Source: Bradyrhizobium sp. 200
Lineage (GTDB): Bacteria; Pseudomonadota; Alphaproteobacteria; Rhizobiales; Xanthobacteraceae
Reading direction: 5' to 3'
Length of the DNA: 64,000 bases
Assembly (NCBI RefSeq): GCF_023100945.1
Contig: NZ_CP064689.1
Coordinates: 1,470,001 to 1,534,000 of the forward strand
The number at the start of each line of letters is the position of its first letter. Position 1 is the stretch's first letter. Position numbers and translations under genes: made by a program. The notes beneath the pieces were generated by a model. It was not told where the DNA came from, searched no databases, and saw only the letters and a list, made by a program, of their open reading frames with translations. This document shows, piece by piece, positions 7,629 to 16,683 of the stretch.

Positions 7629-8867
7629 GTGGACACTCTCAAGGTACGTGACGCCAAGGACGTCGAAGAGGTGGTGCGCGCGGCGATCGCCGGCGAGCAG
7701 CCGCTCGAAATCATCGGCCATGGCACCAGGCGCGCGATCGGCCATCCGATGGCGACCAACGCGGTGCTCGACCTCTCAGACCTCAATGCCGTCTCCGCCT
7801 ACGAGCCGAACGAACTGATCATCACCGTGCAGGCCGGTGCGCCCCTTGCCGACGTGCAGTCGCTGATCGATTCCAAGAACCAGCAATTCGCGTTCGAACC
7901 GATGGACACTTCCGCGCTGCTCGGCGTGTCCGGCAACGGCACCATCGGCGGCATGATCGGGGCGGGGCTCGCCGGTCCCCGCCGCATCAGGGCCGGCGGC
8001 GCGCGCGATCATCTGCTCGGCGCGCATGCGGTGTCCGGCTTCGGCGACAGTTTTAAAACCGGCGGCCGGGTGGTGAAGAACGTCACCGGCTACGATCTCT
8101 GCAAGCTGCTGGCGGGGTCGTGGGGCACGCTGGCGGTCATGACGGAAGTGACGCTGAAGGTGATGCCCAGGCCCGAAAGCGAGCGCACGCTGCTGCTCTC
8201 CGGGCTGGACGACGTCAGCGCGAACCAGGCGATGACCGCGGCGCTTGGCTCGCCCTACGATGTCTCGGGCGCGGCGCACCTGCCCAATTCGGCGTTCCGG
8301 CCCGCGACCGGCGCGCTCGCGGGCTTTGCCGCGCAGGGGCGGGCGGTCACGCTGCTGCGGCTCGAAGGCATCGCAGCCTCGGTGGCCGACCGCGCCAATT
8401 CGCTTGGCAAGACACTTGCGCCCTTCGGGTCCGTGGAAATGCTGCAGGACGCAGCCTCTGCTGCGGCATGGGGCGCCATCCGCGACGTCGGGCCCTTTGC
8501 CGCAGACGGCGCGCTCGGCGCCTGGCCGGTGTGGCGGATCGTCTGTCCGCCGGCTTCCGGCGGCGCGCTCGGCCAGGCTCTGGCGCGCGATAGCGGCGGC
8601 GATGTGATCTACGACTGGGGCGGCGGCCTGATCTGGGCGGCCTTGCCCCCGAAGCCGGACGCGCAGGCCGCTCTGGTTCGTCAGCGCGTCGAGGCCGCCG
8701 GCGGCCATGCGTCGCTGATCCGGGCGTCCGAACAGACCAGGCGAAATGTCGACGTCTTCCATCCGCAGGCCGGCGGCCTCGCCGCGCTGAGCCAGCGCGT
8801 GCGCCACAGCTTCGATCCCAAAATCGTCCTCAACCGCGGCCGGATGCTGCGCGGGACCGCGACATGA
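7629..8867 (+). CDS. glcE: Glycolate oxidase subunit GlcE (FAD-binding)
   Basis: A 412-residue FAD_binding_4 protein shorter than GlcD, as usual for GlcE. ITVQAGAPLADVQSL, the glycine-rich GVSGNGTIGGMIGAGLAGPRR and the GGRVVKNVTGYDLCKL segment are hallmarks. The start is GTG at 7629, with only a weak SD in front. The stop overlaps the glcF ATG by four bases (ATGA), so GlcE and GlcF are translationally coupled. It forms the glycolate oxidase complex with GlcD and GlcF at the inner membrane. Confidence 0.94.
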   Translation: MDTLKVRDAKDVEEVVRAAIAGEQPLEIIGHGTRRAIGHPMATNAVLDLSDLNAVSAYEPNELIITVQAGAPLADVQSLIDSKNQQFAFEPMDTSALLGVSGNGTIGGMIGAGLAGPRRIRAGGARDHLLGAHAVSGFGDSFKTGGRVVKNVTGYDLCKLLAGSWGTLAVMTEVTLKVMPRPESERTLLLSGLDDVSANQAMTAALGSPYDVSGAAHLPNSAFRPATGALAGFAAQGRAVTLLRLEGIAASVADRANSLGKTLAPFGSVEMLQDAASAAAWGAIRDVGPFAADGALGAWPVWRIVCPPASGGALGQALARDSGGDVIYDWGGGLIWAALPPKPDAQAALVRQRVEAAGGHASLIRASEQTRRNVDVFHPQAGGLAALSQRVRHSFDPKIVLNRGRMLRGTAT

Positions 8868-10186
8868 AAACCGAATTCTCGCTCACTCAACTCGCCGATC
8901 CCGATATTGCCGAAGCCGACAAGATCCTGCGGGCCTGCGTGCATTGCGGCTTCTGCACGGCGACTTGCCCGACCTATGTGCTGCTCGGCGACGAGCTCGA
9001 TAGCCCGCGCGGGCGCATCTACCTGATCAAGGAGATGCTGGAAAAGGACAAGCCGCCGACAGCGGAGGTGGTCAAGCATATCGACCGCTGCCTGTCCTGC
9101 CTTGCCTGCATGACGACCTGTCCGTCGGGCGTGCACTACATGCACCTGGTCGATCAGGCGCGGGTCCGGATCGAGCGGGATTATTCGCGGCCGCTCGCCG
9201 AGCGGGCCTTGCGCGCGGTGCTGGCGCTGGTGCTGCCGCGGCCAAAGCTGTTCCGCGCCAGCATGATCATGGCGCGGCTCGCCCGGCCGTTTGCGGCCCT
9301 GTTGCCGGCGTCAGATGCGGCCGCGACACCCGGCCTGTTGCGGCGGATCAAGGCGATGCTGGCGCTCGCGCCGAACGGCCTCCCGGCGCCGGGACCCTCG
9401 GGCGGCAGCGTCTTTGCGGCCATTGGCGAGCGGCGCGGGCGGGTCGCGCTGCTGCAGGGCTGCGCCCAGCAGGTGCTGGCGCCGCGCATCAACCAGGCCG
9501 CCATCAATCTCCTGACGCGCCATGGCGTCGAGGTCGTCCTGGTCAGGGACGAGCAATGCTGCGGCGCGCTCACCCATCACCTCGGGCAGGACGGCGACGC
9601 ACTGGCGCGGGCCCGCGCCAACATCTCGGTGTGGAAAAGGGAGGCGGAACAAGGCGGCCTCGACGCCATCCTGATCACGGCGTCGGGCTGCGGCACGGTC
9701 ATCAAGGACTATGGTTTCATGCTGCGCGAGGATCGCGATTTTGCGGCAAGCGCGGCGCGAATTTCCGCGCTGGCGAAGGATATCACCGAGTATCTCGCGG
9801 GCCTCGCGCTTAACCCATCGCGCCAGAAAGGCGACGTAACAGTGGCGTATCACTCGGCTTGTTCGCTGCAGCACGGGCAGAAAATCACAGGCCTTCCGAA
9901 AGAATTGCTTTCCAAGAATGGATTCGTGGTGAAAGATGTGCCCGAGAGCCATTTGTGTTGCGGTTCGGCGGGGACCTACAACATTCTCCAGCCCGACATT
10001 GCGAGCAGATTGCGCGATCGGAAGATCGCCAATATTGCGACAGTCAAACCGGACATGATTGCTGCGGGCAATATTGGGTGCATGGTGCAGATTGCCGGCG
10101 GTACGTCAGTTCCTGTGGTGCACACGATTGAGCTTCTCGATTGGGCGACAGGAGGTCCAAAGCCTGGATCGATCGGCCAGGACTGA
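8864..10186 (+). CDS. glcF: Glycolate oxidase iron-sulfur subunit GlcF
   Basis: A 440-residue protein with two N-terminal 4Fe-4S motifs, C25-x2-C28-x2-C31-x3-C35-P and C77-x2-C80-x2-C83-x3-C87-P. It then has two cysteine-rich CCG domains (EQCCGALTHHLG and SHLCCGSAGTYNI). This is the standard GlcF layout for moving electrons from GlcD/E flavins to the quinone pool. It overlaps glcE by four bases. A 12-base direct repeat GATCGATCGGCC flanks its stop (10167-10178 and 10190-10201), next to a degenerate family E repeat. Confidence 0.95.
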   Translation: MKTEFSLTQLADPDIAEADKILRACVHCGFCTATCPTYVLLGDELDSPRGRIYLIKEMLEKDKPPTAEVVKHIDRCLSCLACMTTCPSGVHYMHLVDQARVRIERDYSRPLAERALRAVLALVLPRPKLFRASMIMARLARPFAALLPASDAAATPGLLRRIKAMLALAPNGLPAPGPSGGSVFAAIGERRGRVALLQGCAQQVLAPRINQAAINLLTRHGVEVVLVRDEQCCGALTHHLGQDGDALARARANISVWKREAEQGGLDAILITASGCGTVIKDYGFMLREDRDFAASAARISALAKDITEYLAGLALNPSRQKGDVTVAYHSACSLQHGQKITGLPKELLSKNGFVVKDVPESHLCCGSAGTYNILQPDIASRLRDRKIANIATVKPDMIAAGNIGCMVQIAGGTSVPVVHTIELLDWATGGPKPGSIGQD

Positions 10187-10206
10187 ATTGATCGATCGGC
10201 CTTAAG

Positions 10207-10297
10207 GGCATGATCCGGAACGTCTGGCCCCGCGTGTGGATGGCGGGATCGGCATCCGGTTTCCTCGGGACAAGCGCCAAGCGTTTGCCCGGAGATC
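10207..10297. repeat. Palindromic repeat family E, degenerate copy E3
   Basis: It opens ggcatgatccgga and closes gcccggagatcgcgc, with atccggtttcctcgg in the middle. It resembles E1 (4821-4950) in order of motifs but has many substitutions. Confidence 0.5.
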
Positions 10298-10411
10298 GCG
10301 CCCAGACAAGGGATGGAGCGGGAGGGCACTTCGAGGAAGTGTCGTCCCGGTCTGGCCCACGGACTATTCGAAGCGCTCGACAGACATGGACAGCGGCAAC
10401 AGGAGGACCAG

Positions 10412-10792
10412 ATGGCGAAGGCGAAGAAGAGCAAGAAGGGGAAGAAGGCTAAGGCTAAGAAGGCCAAGAAGGCCGTAGTGGCGAAGAAGAAGTCCGCCAA
10501 GAAGGCGTCGAAGAAGGCCGCGAAGAAATCGGCGAAGAAGGCTGCGAAGGGCGCAAAGAAATCCGCCAAGAAGGCTGCCAAGAAGTCAAAGGCAGCAGCG
10601 CCGAAGAAGGCAGCCAAGAGCCCGGCAAAGAAAAAGAAGGCGGCTGCCAAGCCCACCGCTCCCGCTCCGGAGCCCGCGATGGCGGCGCCCGAGCCGGAAC
10701 CCGCGCCTGCACCGGCGCAGAGCTGGGCCACCCCGGAGCCGTCCAATCCCTCATGGGGGGCCGGCTCGTCCAACGGCGGCGACCACAACTAG
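10412..10792 (+). CDS. Lysine-rich histone-H1-like protein
   Basis: A 126-residue protein. Residues 1-85 are almost entirely Lys and Ala in repeats such as KKAAKKSAKK, followed by a Pro/Ala/Glu stretch (APAPEPAMAAPEPEPAPAPA) and a polar end. This matches bacterial histone-H1-like or SPKK-type nucleoid proteins, which bind DNA through a disordered cationic tail. No folded domain is visible. The SD aggagg (10401-10406) fixes the start at 10412. It is followed by a good terminator, so it is probably a single-gene unit. Function is inferred from composition only. Confidence 0.85.
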   Translation: MAKAKKSKKGKKAKAKKAKKAVVAKKKSAKKASKKAAKKSAKKAAKGAKKSAKKAAKKSKAAAPKKAAKSPAKKKKAAAKPTAPAPEPAMAAPEPEPAPAPAQSWATPEPSNPSWGAGSSNGGDHN

Positions 10793-10827
10793 AGGAAAGG
10801 TCGCCTGCCTGAAGCAACGTTTCCAGA

Positions 10828-10857
10828 GGCCGCAGCGTCCACCGCTGCGGCCTTTTT
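10828..10857 (+). terminator. Rho-independent terminator after the lysine-rich gene
   Basis: GGCCGCAGCG (10828-10837) pairs perfectly with CGCTGCGGCC (10843-10852) and is followed by TTTTT. Confidence 0.85.
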
Positions 10858-11189
10858 CGTGGGCTGTTCGAAGCGACCGGAGCCGTATTTTCACGGACAG
10901 GTTGATTCGCAAAAGGGTATGCCCCGGTCATGTTGCGGTGCTGCTTTTTCCGATTTCGGATTGCCGCCCACCTCAAAAATTGTTGTGAGAATGCAACACA
11001 CGTGGAGAACATTTATCGAAATGGTCAGAACGCCTAAAAAGGCGGCACATGCTTGCCTTTTTTGCTTCACGATCGTGATGCCGCAGACCACTGTGTGACC
11101 ACGTTAAGACATTTGGCCGCAGTCGGTTATTGCTTTGCCCTGGGGGGCTGCTGGAACTGCACTGTCAAGAAGGGTGGATGGGGTTCGTC
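10858..11189. other. Intergenic region upstream of the porin
   Basis: About 330 bp with no supportable gene. It is locally AT-richer than its surroundings, as expected for a long leader/promoter of an abundant outer-membrane protein. I see no convincing -35/-10 pair or operator. Confidence 0.5.
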
Positions 11190-12206
11190 ATGAAGAAACT
11201 GGTTTTGTTAGCAACGGCGCTGGCAATGGTATCGGGTTCGGCTCTCGCTGCGGATCTGCGGGTGAAGGCCGTCAAGGCCCCGCCGCCGCCAGCCTTCGAT
11301 CCCTGGGACTTCGCCTTCGGCGGCGGGATCACCAACGACTACATCTTCCGCGGCATCACCCAGTCCAATCACAAGCCCTCGGTTAACGTCTATTTCGAGC
11401 CGCGCTACAACGTCACCAAGGACTTCCAGCTCTATGTCGGCGTGGGCGGTGCGAGCATCTCGTTCCCGAACCGTGCGGCGGCTGAAATCGACGCTTACGG
11501 CGGCGCGCGCCTGACGGTTGGCCAGTTCGCTTTTGACGTCGGCGCCTGGGGCTACATGTATCCGGGTGGAACCTGCCACTACGGCCCCGTTGTTCCTCCA
11601 ACCGATTTCGCAGGCGTTCCGCTCAGCGCCGAATGTCTGCAGAACGCTCTGGTCAACGGCAACGTCATCAAGAAGGACCTCAGCTTCTTCGAAGTCTACG
11701 GCAAGGTGAACTACACCTTCAACGACAACTTCTCGCTGGGCGGTAATGTCTATTATACGCCGAGCTTCCTCAACAGCGGCGCCGAAGGCACCTATGCTTC
11801 GATCGTCGGCAAGGCGATCGCGCCGAGCACCTGGTTCGGCGCCAGCGGCATCGGCATGTATGTGTCGGGTGAGTTCGGCCGCCAGTGGCTGGGTACGTCA
11901 GACTCGTTCTACGGGACGGCACTCTTCCCCAACGGCATCAACTACGCCGACTACAACACCTGGAACGTTGGTATCGGCTTCACCTACAAGGTGTTCACGC
12001 TGGACTTCCGTTACTCCGACACCAACCTGTCGAAGGGTGATTGCAACGCATTCACCAGCGACTTCGCGGCTCGCGGCAATATCACCGCATCGAGCGGCAC
12101 CTTCCTGACCCCGATCAATCCGTCGGGCGTCGGTTCGAACTGGTGCGGCGCCGCTGGCATCGTCAAGCTGTCGGCCGACCTGACCGCGCTGACCAACCTG
12201 AAGTAA
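11190..12206 (+). CDS. TorF-family putative porin
   Basis: A 338-residue outer-membrane protein. The start at 11190 gives a clean signal peptide (MKKLVLLATALAMVSGSALA). After a Pro-rich linker come FGGGITNDYIFRGITQSNHKPS and alternating beta strands (FQLYVGVGGASISF, FAFDVGAWGYMY, FSLGGNVYYTPSF, YNTWNVGIGFTYKVF, LDFRYSDTNLS), typical of the TorF/Gcw_chp family. Upstream in-frame codons begin with TTG and have no SD. The role is probably passive uptake across the outer membrane. A strong terminator follows. Confidence 0.9.
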   Translation: MKKLVLLATALAMVSGSALAADLRVKAVKAPPPPAFDPWDFAFGGGITNDYIFRGITQSNHKPSVNVYFEPRYNVTKDFQLYVGVGGASISFPNRAAAEIDAYGGARLTVGQFAFDVGAWGYMYPGGTCHYGPVVPPTDFAGVPLSAECLQNALVNGNVIKKDLSFFEVYGKVNYTFNDNFSLGGNVYYTPSFLNSGAEGTYASIVGKAIAPSTWFGASGIGMYVSGEFGRQWLGTSDSFYGTALFPNGINYADYNTWNVGIGFTYKVFTLDFRYSDTNLSKGDCNAFTSDFAARGNITASSGTFLTPINPSGVGSNWCGAAGIVKLSADLTALTNLK

Positions 12207-12226
12207 GATATTCCTGTCGAAGACGA

Positions 12227-12263
12227 GGGGGCGGCAGAGCGATCTGCCGCCCCCTTTCTTTTT
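12227..12263 (+). terminator. Rho-independent terminator after the porin
   Basis: GGGGGCGGCAG (12227-12237) pairs with CTGCCGCCCCC (12244-12254), followed by TTTCTTTTT. Confidence 0.88.
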
Positions 12264-12274
12264 GGGTGAAGCAG

Positions 12275-12787
12275 ATGAAACCGGATTGGCGGCGCGCCCT
12301 GCGGAATGCGATTTCCCGCAACGATCACCGCAGCGTCGTGGCGGGCGCGGTCGCAGGGCTAGGCGGCGCGATTGCTATCGGCGTGATGGAGTTGTTCTCG
12401 TTCGCCGCGCATTATCCGCTCGCGGTGATCCCGTTCGCCACCTCGATCGTGCTGGTGATCGGATCGCCGGACGTGGAGCCGGCGCAGCCGCGCGCTTTGA
12501 TCGGCGGCCACGTGATATCGGCGCTGGTCGGCCTCGCCGTGCTGAAGCTGACCGGGCCGCAAGCCTGGGCCTCGGCCGCAGCCGTCGGCCTTGCCATTCT
12601 GGCGATGTACGTGACCGGCACCTTTCACCCGCCGGCCGGCATCAACCCGCTGCTGGTGGTATCGGGCAATCTGCCATCGACATTCCTGCTGGCGCCGGTG
12701 TTGGCCGGCGCGGTGCTGTTGACCGCATTCTCCTATGCCTGGCACCGCGGCGTGCGCCGCCAGCCCTGGCCGCGGCGGTGGTTTTAG
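12275..12787 (+). CDS. HPP family integral membrane protein
   Basis: A 170-residue protein with four to five hydrophobic helices and the family signature HPPAGINP (about residues 115-122). HPP proteins are small inner-membrane proteins; some members transport nitrite in plastids and cyanobacteria, but the function of most is unknown. The ATG at 12275 follows a gaag stretch, and the in-frame extension upstream crosses the porin terminator. Its end is 17 bp from the convergent ABC transporter gene. Confidence 0.9.
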   Translation: MKPDWRRALRNAISRNDHRSVVAGAVAGLGGAIAIGVMELFSFAAHYPLAVIPFATSIVLVIGSPDVEPAQPRALIGGHVISALVGLAVLKLTGPQAWASAAAVGLAILAMYVTGTFHPPAGINPLLVVSGNLPSTFLLAPVLAGAVLLTAFSYAWHRGVRRQPWPRRWF

Positions 12788-12803
12788 ATCCGGCCCTGCA
12801 TGG

Positions 12804-14549
12804 CTATGACGCCGCCGCGCTCTTGCCGCCATCCCGTAACGTGAACTGATCGCCGTCGCGGACCAGCATGATGTTCCGCTGGTGGAATTGATCCAGTGTC
12901 GAGCGGTGGCCGATCGAGATGATCGTGGTAGCCGGCAGTTGCTTCGCGAGCAGTCGGTACAGCGCGTCTTCCGACGGCTCATCGAGCGAGGCCGTCGCTT
13001 CGTCCAGGAACAGGTAGTTTGGCGCGTGCAGCAGCGCGCGCGCCAGCCCGAGGCGTTGCTGCTCGCCCAGCGAAAGCATGCGATTCCAGTGCGCTTCTTC
13101 CTCGAGGCGCGAGGCAAGTTGCGGCAGACCCACTTGGGTGAGCACCCTCCTGACGCGGTCCGCGCCGAAGCTTCCTGCTTCGCCGGGATAGGTGATCGCG
13201 GCTTGCAGCGATCCAACGGGGAAATAGGGGCGCTGCGGCAACATCATCAGCGATGCATTTGCCGGAATCGAAATCGAGCCGGTGCCGAACGGCCAGATGC
13301 CGGCGATGGCACGAAACAGCGTCGATTTGCCGGAGCCGGAGGGACCCATGAGGAGCGTCCGCTCGCCCGCGCGAAGACTGATGCCGCCCGCCGAGACCAG
13401 CGGCTCGCCGTTGGGCAGGCGCACGAGAAGCTGTTGCAAGGTGATCTCGCCTGTCGCGGTCCGGGTGGTGCCGATCGAGTCGGGATCGGCCGCGAGCTTT
13501 TCGGCGCTCCTGATCGAGTTCTCAAACCCGTCGAGGCGAGCGACCACCGCGCGCCATTCAGCCATCGTTCGATAGACGTTCACGAAGAATGACAGCGCTT
13601 GTTGCACGCTGCCGAACGCTTCCGCAGTCTGCAGTAGCGCGCCAAGCTGGATCTTGCCGGCGAAAAAAGCGGGTGCTGTGAGAAGCAGGGGGATCACCAC
13701 GGCGGCCTGCGAATAGCTTTGGGTGAATGCTATCAGCCGCTTGGTGCGGCTCATGATGCCATACCAGTTGCTGATGACGCGGTTGAAGCGCTCCGATAGC
13801 CGCTCTCGCTCGGCGCTCTCGCCACGCAGCAGCGCGATTTGTTCGGAATTTTCGCGCACCCGCACCAGATTGAAACGGAAATCGGCCTCGAAGCGCTGCT
13901 GATGAAAGTCGAGATTAACCAGCGGCGAGCCGATCCACTGCGTCAGCGCCGTTCCGAAGATGGCGTAGATCAGCGCCGCCCACACCAGATAGCCGGGGAT
14001 CGAGAAATCGCTGCCGAAAAGCAGCAGCGGCGCCGCCGCGGACAATCCCCACAGGATGATGACAAAGGAAAACAGCGTCACGATGGAGCTGAGCAGGCCG
14101 ATGCCGATCGTGAGCGTCTGCTCCACGAACATCTTCACGTCGTCGCTCATGCGCTGGTCGGGGTTGTCGGCCGCTTCACCCTGCAACTGCATGCGGTAGT
14201 GGTGAGCGTCGTGCAGCCACTCACCGAGATACTTGCTGGTCATCCAGCGCCGCCAGCGGATCTGAAGCCACTGGTTGAGATAGAGCTGGTAGATCGACAA
14301 TACGACCAGGATAGTCGCCAGCACGGTAAAGATGATGATCTCGCGGACAAACCCGTCCCAGTCCTTCTCCTGCAAGGCGTTGTAGAACCGGTTGCGCCAC
14401 TGGTTGAGCAGCACGCTGTTTCCGACGATCGCCAGTTCAATGGCGATCACCGACGCCAACAGCGCTCGGCCGGCCCATTTGTCCTCGGAATTGAAATACG
14501 GGGCGGCGATGCGCCACACGGCGGCGAGTGTCGAGCGGATGTTTTTCAC
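12804..14549 (-). CDS. SbmA/BacA- and YddA-like ABC transporter, fused membrane and ATPase domains
   Basis: A 581-residue ABC protein. The N-terminal ABC_membrane_2 (SbmA/BacA-like) domain has about six helices (residues 30-300) and contains the family-type QWRNRFYNALQEKDW. The ATPase domain has Walker A GPSGSGKS (about 401-408), signature LSLGEQQRLGLAR (about 490) and Walker B YLFLDEATASLD (about 515). The relatives YddA and ABCD-type exporters move peptides or acyl-CoA-like molecules; the substrate here is unknown. The start is GTG at 14547-14549 behind a GGAGACGG SD. It is a half-transporter, so a homodimer is expected. Confidence 0.92.
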   Translation of the reverse strand: MKNIRSTLAAVWRIAAPYFNSEDKWAGRALLASVIAIELAIVGNSVLLNQWRNRFYNALQEKDWDGFVREIIIFTVLATILVVLSIYQLYLNQWLQIRWRRWMTSKYLGEWLHDAHHYRMQLQGEAADNPDQRMSDDVKMFVEQTLTIGIGLLSSIVTLFSFVIILWGLSAAAPLLLFGSDFSIPGYLVWAALIYAIFGTALTQWIGSPLVNLDFHQQRFEADFRFNLVRVRENSEQIALLRGESAERERLSERFNRVISNWYGIMSRTKRLIAFTQSYSQAAVVIPLLLTAPAFFAGKIQLGALLQTAEAFGSVQQALSFFVNVYRTMAEWRAVVARLDGFENSIRSAEKLAADPDSIGTTRTATGEITLQQLLVRLPNGEPLVSAGGISLRAGERTLLMGPSGSGKSTLFRAIAGIWPFGTGSISIPANASLMMLPQRPYFPVGSLQAAITYPGEAGSFGADRVRRVLTQVGLPQLASRLEEEAHWNRMLSLGEQQRLGLARALLHAPNYLFLDEATASLDEPSEDALYRLLAKQLPATTIISIGHRSTLDQFHQRNIMLVRDGDQFTLRDGGKSAAAS

Positions 14550-14854
14550 AGATTCACCGTCTCCGGAGGAAAGCCGTCAAGGCCTTGAAGGGATGGAAGA
14601 ATTGCAGGGCGTGCGACCAAAGTTTATGTGATTTCCAGTCTGCGGCAGCTTGTCGCAGCCGTTGCCGAAAGCCTAGCATGGCCGGAACGGCGAGGGGCGG
14701 CGGCCATCGAACTTCGCGAGGTTGTGAGCGGACCTTTGGCGAAGCCAGAGGCGCCCAATCCCGCCTTTGAAAGGTTGTCCACGCATCCGCCAGGCGCGTC
14801 GGCGCCGTCCACGAGGGCGGCCGCACTGAATAACAATGTCGGGGAGAACCGCAA
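14550..14854. other. Divergent promoter region between the ABC transporter and lctP
   Basis: 305 bp without a supportable gene. Both flanking genes start here, so promoters must lie within it. I could not identify a convincing LldR/PdhR-type operator (TGGT-N3-ACCA) or a clear -35/-10 pair. Confidence 0.5.
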
Positions 14855-16519
14855 ATGTGGGACCAACACTATAATCCGCTTGGCAACGCCGCGCTGTCGA
14901 CGATCGCCGCCGCCGTGCCTGTTGTCACGCTGCTGGTGCTGATCGCGAGCGGCAAGGTCAAGGCGCATCTTGCGGCCATCATCGCGCTGATCGTCGCCAA
15001 CATCATCACCATCGCCATCTTCACCATGCCCGCCAACATGTCGATCCGCGCCTCGCTGCTCGGCGTCGTCATCGGCTTCTTTCCGATCGGCTGGATCGTG
15101 CTCAATGTCATCTTTCTCTATCGCATCACGGTCGAGACCGGGCGGTTTGAGCTGCTGCAGCGGGCGATCGGCGGCGTCACCACCGACCGCCGGCTGCAGC
15201 TTCTTCTGATTGCGTTCGCCTTCGGCGCATTCTTCGAAGGCGCATCGGGCTTCGGCACGCCGGTGGCGATCACGGGCGCCGTCCTGATCGGACTCGGTTT
15301 CTCGCCGCTGGCAGCCTCCGGCCTGTCGCTGATCGCCAACACCGCACCCGTCGCCTATGGCGCGCTCGGCACGCCGATCCAGGGTCTGGCGTCCGTGACC
15401 GGTCTCGATCCCTATGTGCTCGGCGCCATGGTCGGCCGCCAACTGCCGTTCTTCTCGCTGATCGTGCCGTTCTGGCTGATCTGGGCGTTTGCGGGCTTTC
15501 GCGGCATGGCCGCGATCTGGCCGGCTATCCTGGTGACCGGCGTATCCTTCGCGGTCCCGCAATTCGTGATCTCGAACTTCATCAATCCCTGGATCGTCGA
15601 CATCGGCGCCTCGCTGATCTCGATGGGTTGCCTGATCCTGTTCCTCAGGGTTTGGCAACCCCGGGAGCTCTGGACATCTCCGGCATTGCGCGGGCGCGAT
15701 GAATCGGCGGCAACGATGAAGCCCGCCAAGCCGCTGGATACGGCGAAGCTCAGCCAGGCACAGCTCTGGAGTGCGCTGCTGCCGTGGATCATCGTCTGCG
15801 TCGTGATGCTGATCTGGGGCACCGGCTCGTTCAAGAGCTGGGCAAACTCGATCTTCGTCTGGAAATACCAGGTGCCCGAGCTGCACAACCTGATCAACAA
15901 GGTGCCGCCGGTGGCTGCAAAGCCGACGCCCGAGGCGGCGCTGTTCGACTTCACCTATCTGTCCTTCACCGGGACGGGCATGCTGATCGCCGCGATCATC
16001 TCCGGCTTCCTGATGGGCTTTTCGCCCGCGAAGATGATCGGGGAATACGGCCGCACAATCAGGCTGTGCGCGATCTCGCTGATCACGATCTCGGCGATGC
16101 TCGCGATCGGCACGCTGACGCGGCTGTCCGGCGTCGACGCAACGCTCGGCCTCGCCTTCGCCGCCACCGGCGTGCTCTATCCCTTCTTCGGCACGCTGCT
16201 CGGCTGGCTCGGCGTGGCGTTGACGGGATCGGACACTGCCTCCAACGTGCTGTTCGGCAATCTGCAGAAGATCACCTCCGAACAACTCGGCCTGTCGCCG
16301 GTGCTGATGGCCGCCGCCAACTCCTCCGGGGGCGTGATGGGCAAGATGATCGACGCGCAATCGATCGTCGTGGCCTCGACCGCGACCAACTGGTACGGCC
16401 ATGAAGGCTCGATCCTGCGCTACGTCTTCCTGCATTCGATCGTGCTGGCCTGCCTCGTCGGCGTGCTGGTGACGCTGCAGGCATATGTCTATCCGTTCAC
16501 GGAGATGGTGCTGAAGTAG
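14855..16519 (+). CDS. lldP: L-lactate permease family transporter (LctP/LldP/GlcA)
   Basis: A 554-residue polytopic inner-membrane protein with about 12-14 hydrophobic helices. The conserved FFEGASGFGTPVAITGAVL segment (about residues 127-145), ALGTPIQGLASVTGL and GWLGVALTGSDTASNVLFG identify the LctP family, proton symporters for lactate and glycolate. The SD ggggaga precedes the ATG. It lies 4.7 kb from glcDEF on the same strand, so glycolate import is plausible as well as lactate. A strong terminator follows. Confidence 0.93.
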   Translation: MWDQHYNPLGNAALSTIAAAVPVVTLLVLIASGKVKAHLAAIIALIVANIITIAIFTMPANMSIRASLLGVVIGFFPIGWIVLNVIFLYRITVETGRFELLQRAIGGVTTDRRLQLLLIAFAFGAFFEGASGFGTPVAITGAVLIGLGFSPLAASGLSLIANTAPVAYGALGTPIQGLASVTGLDPYVLGAMVGRQLPFFSLIVPFWLIWAFAGFRGMAAIWPAILVTGVSFAVPQFVISNFINPWIVDIGASLISMGCLILFLRVWQPRELWTSPALRGRDESAATMKPAKPLDTAKLSQAQLWSALLPWIIVCVVMLIWGTGSFKSWANSIFVWKYQVPELHNLINKVPPVAAKPTPEAALFDFTYLSFTGTGMLIAAIISGFLMGFSPAKMIGEYGRTIRLCAISLITISAMLAIGTLTRLSGVDATLGLAFAATGVLYPFFGTLLGWLGVALTGSDTASNVLFGNLQKITSEQLGLSPVLMAAANSSGGVMGKMIDAQSIVVASTATNWYGHEGSILRYVFLHSIVLACLVGVLVTLQAYVYPFTEMVLK

Positions 16520-16548
16520 GACCGCTGTCGGCGCGAACTGGCAATCGT

Positions 16549-16576
16549 CCCCGCGGCTGGCGCCGCGGGGATTTTT
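16549..16576 (+). terminator. Rho-independent terminator after lldP
   Basis: CCCCGCGG (16549-16556) pairs with CCGCGGGG (16563-16570) across a six-base loop, followed by ATTTTT. Confidence 0.85.
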
Positions 16577-16683
16577 CGCCGTTGCAGCATTTTGCGCGGC
16601 TCGCATCCGGCAGCTTGCCACAGATGCGCGAGGCATCCATTATTGCGAGGGCGAGTGTTCGCCATGCAGTTGCAGAGGCCGGC

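Noticed and set aside
10167..10201. 12-bp direct repeat GATCGATCGGCC around the glcF stop as an attachment site
   Set aside because: Low complexity, only 11 bp between copies, and no integrase.
14624..16636. 670-codon open frame on the reverse strand
   Set aside because: It lies antisense over the lactate permease gene; its translation is rich in Arg, His and Gln with no hydrophobic core, as expected from GC-rich antisense DNA.
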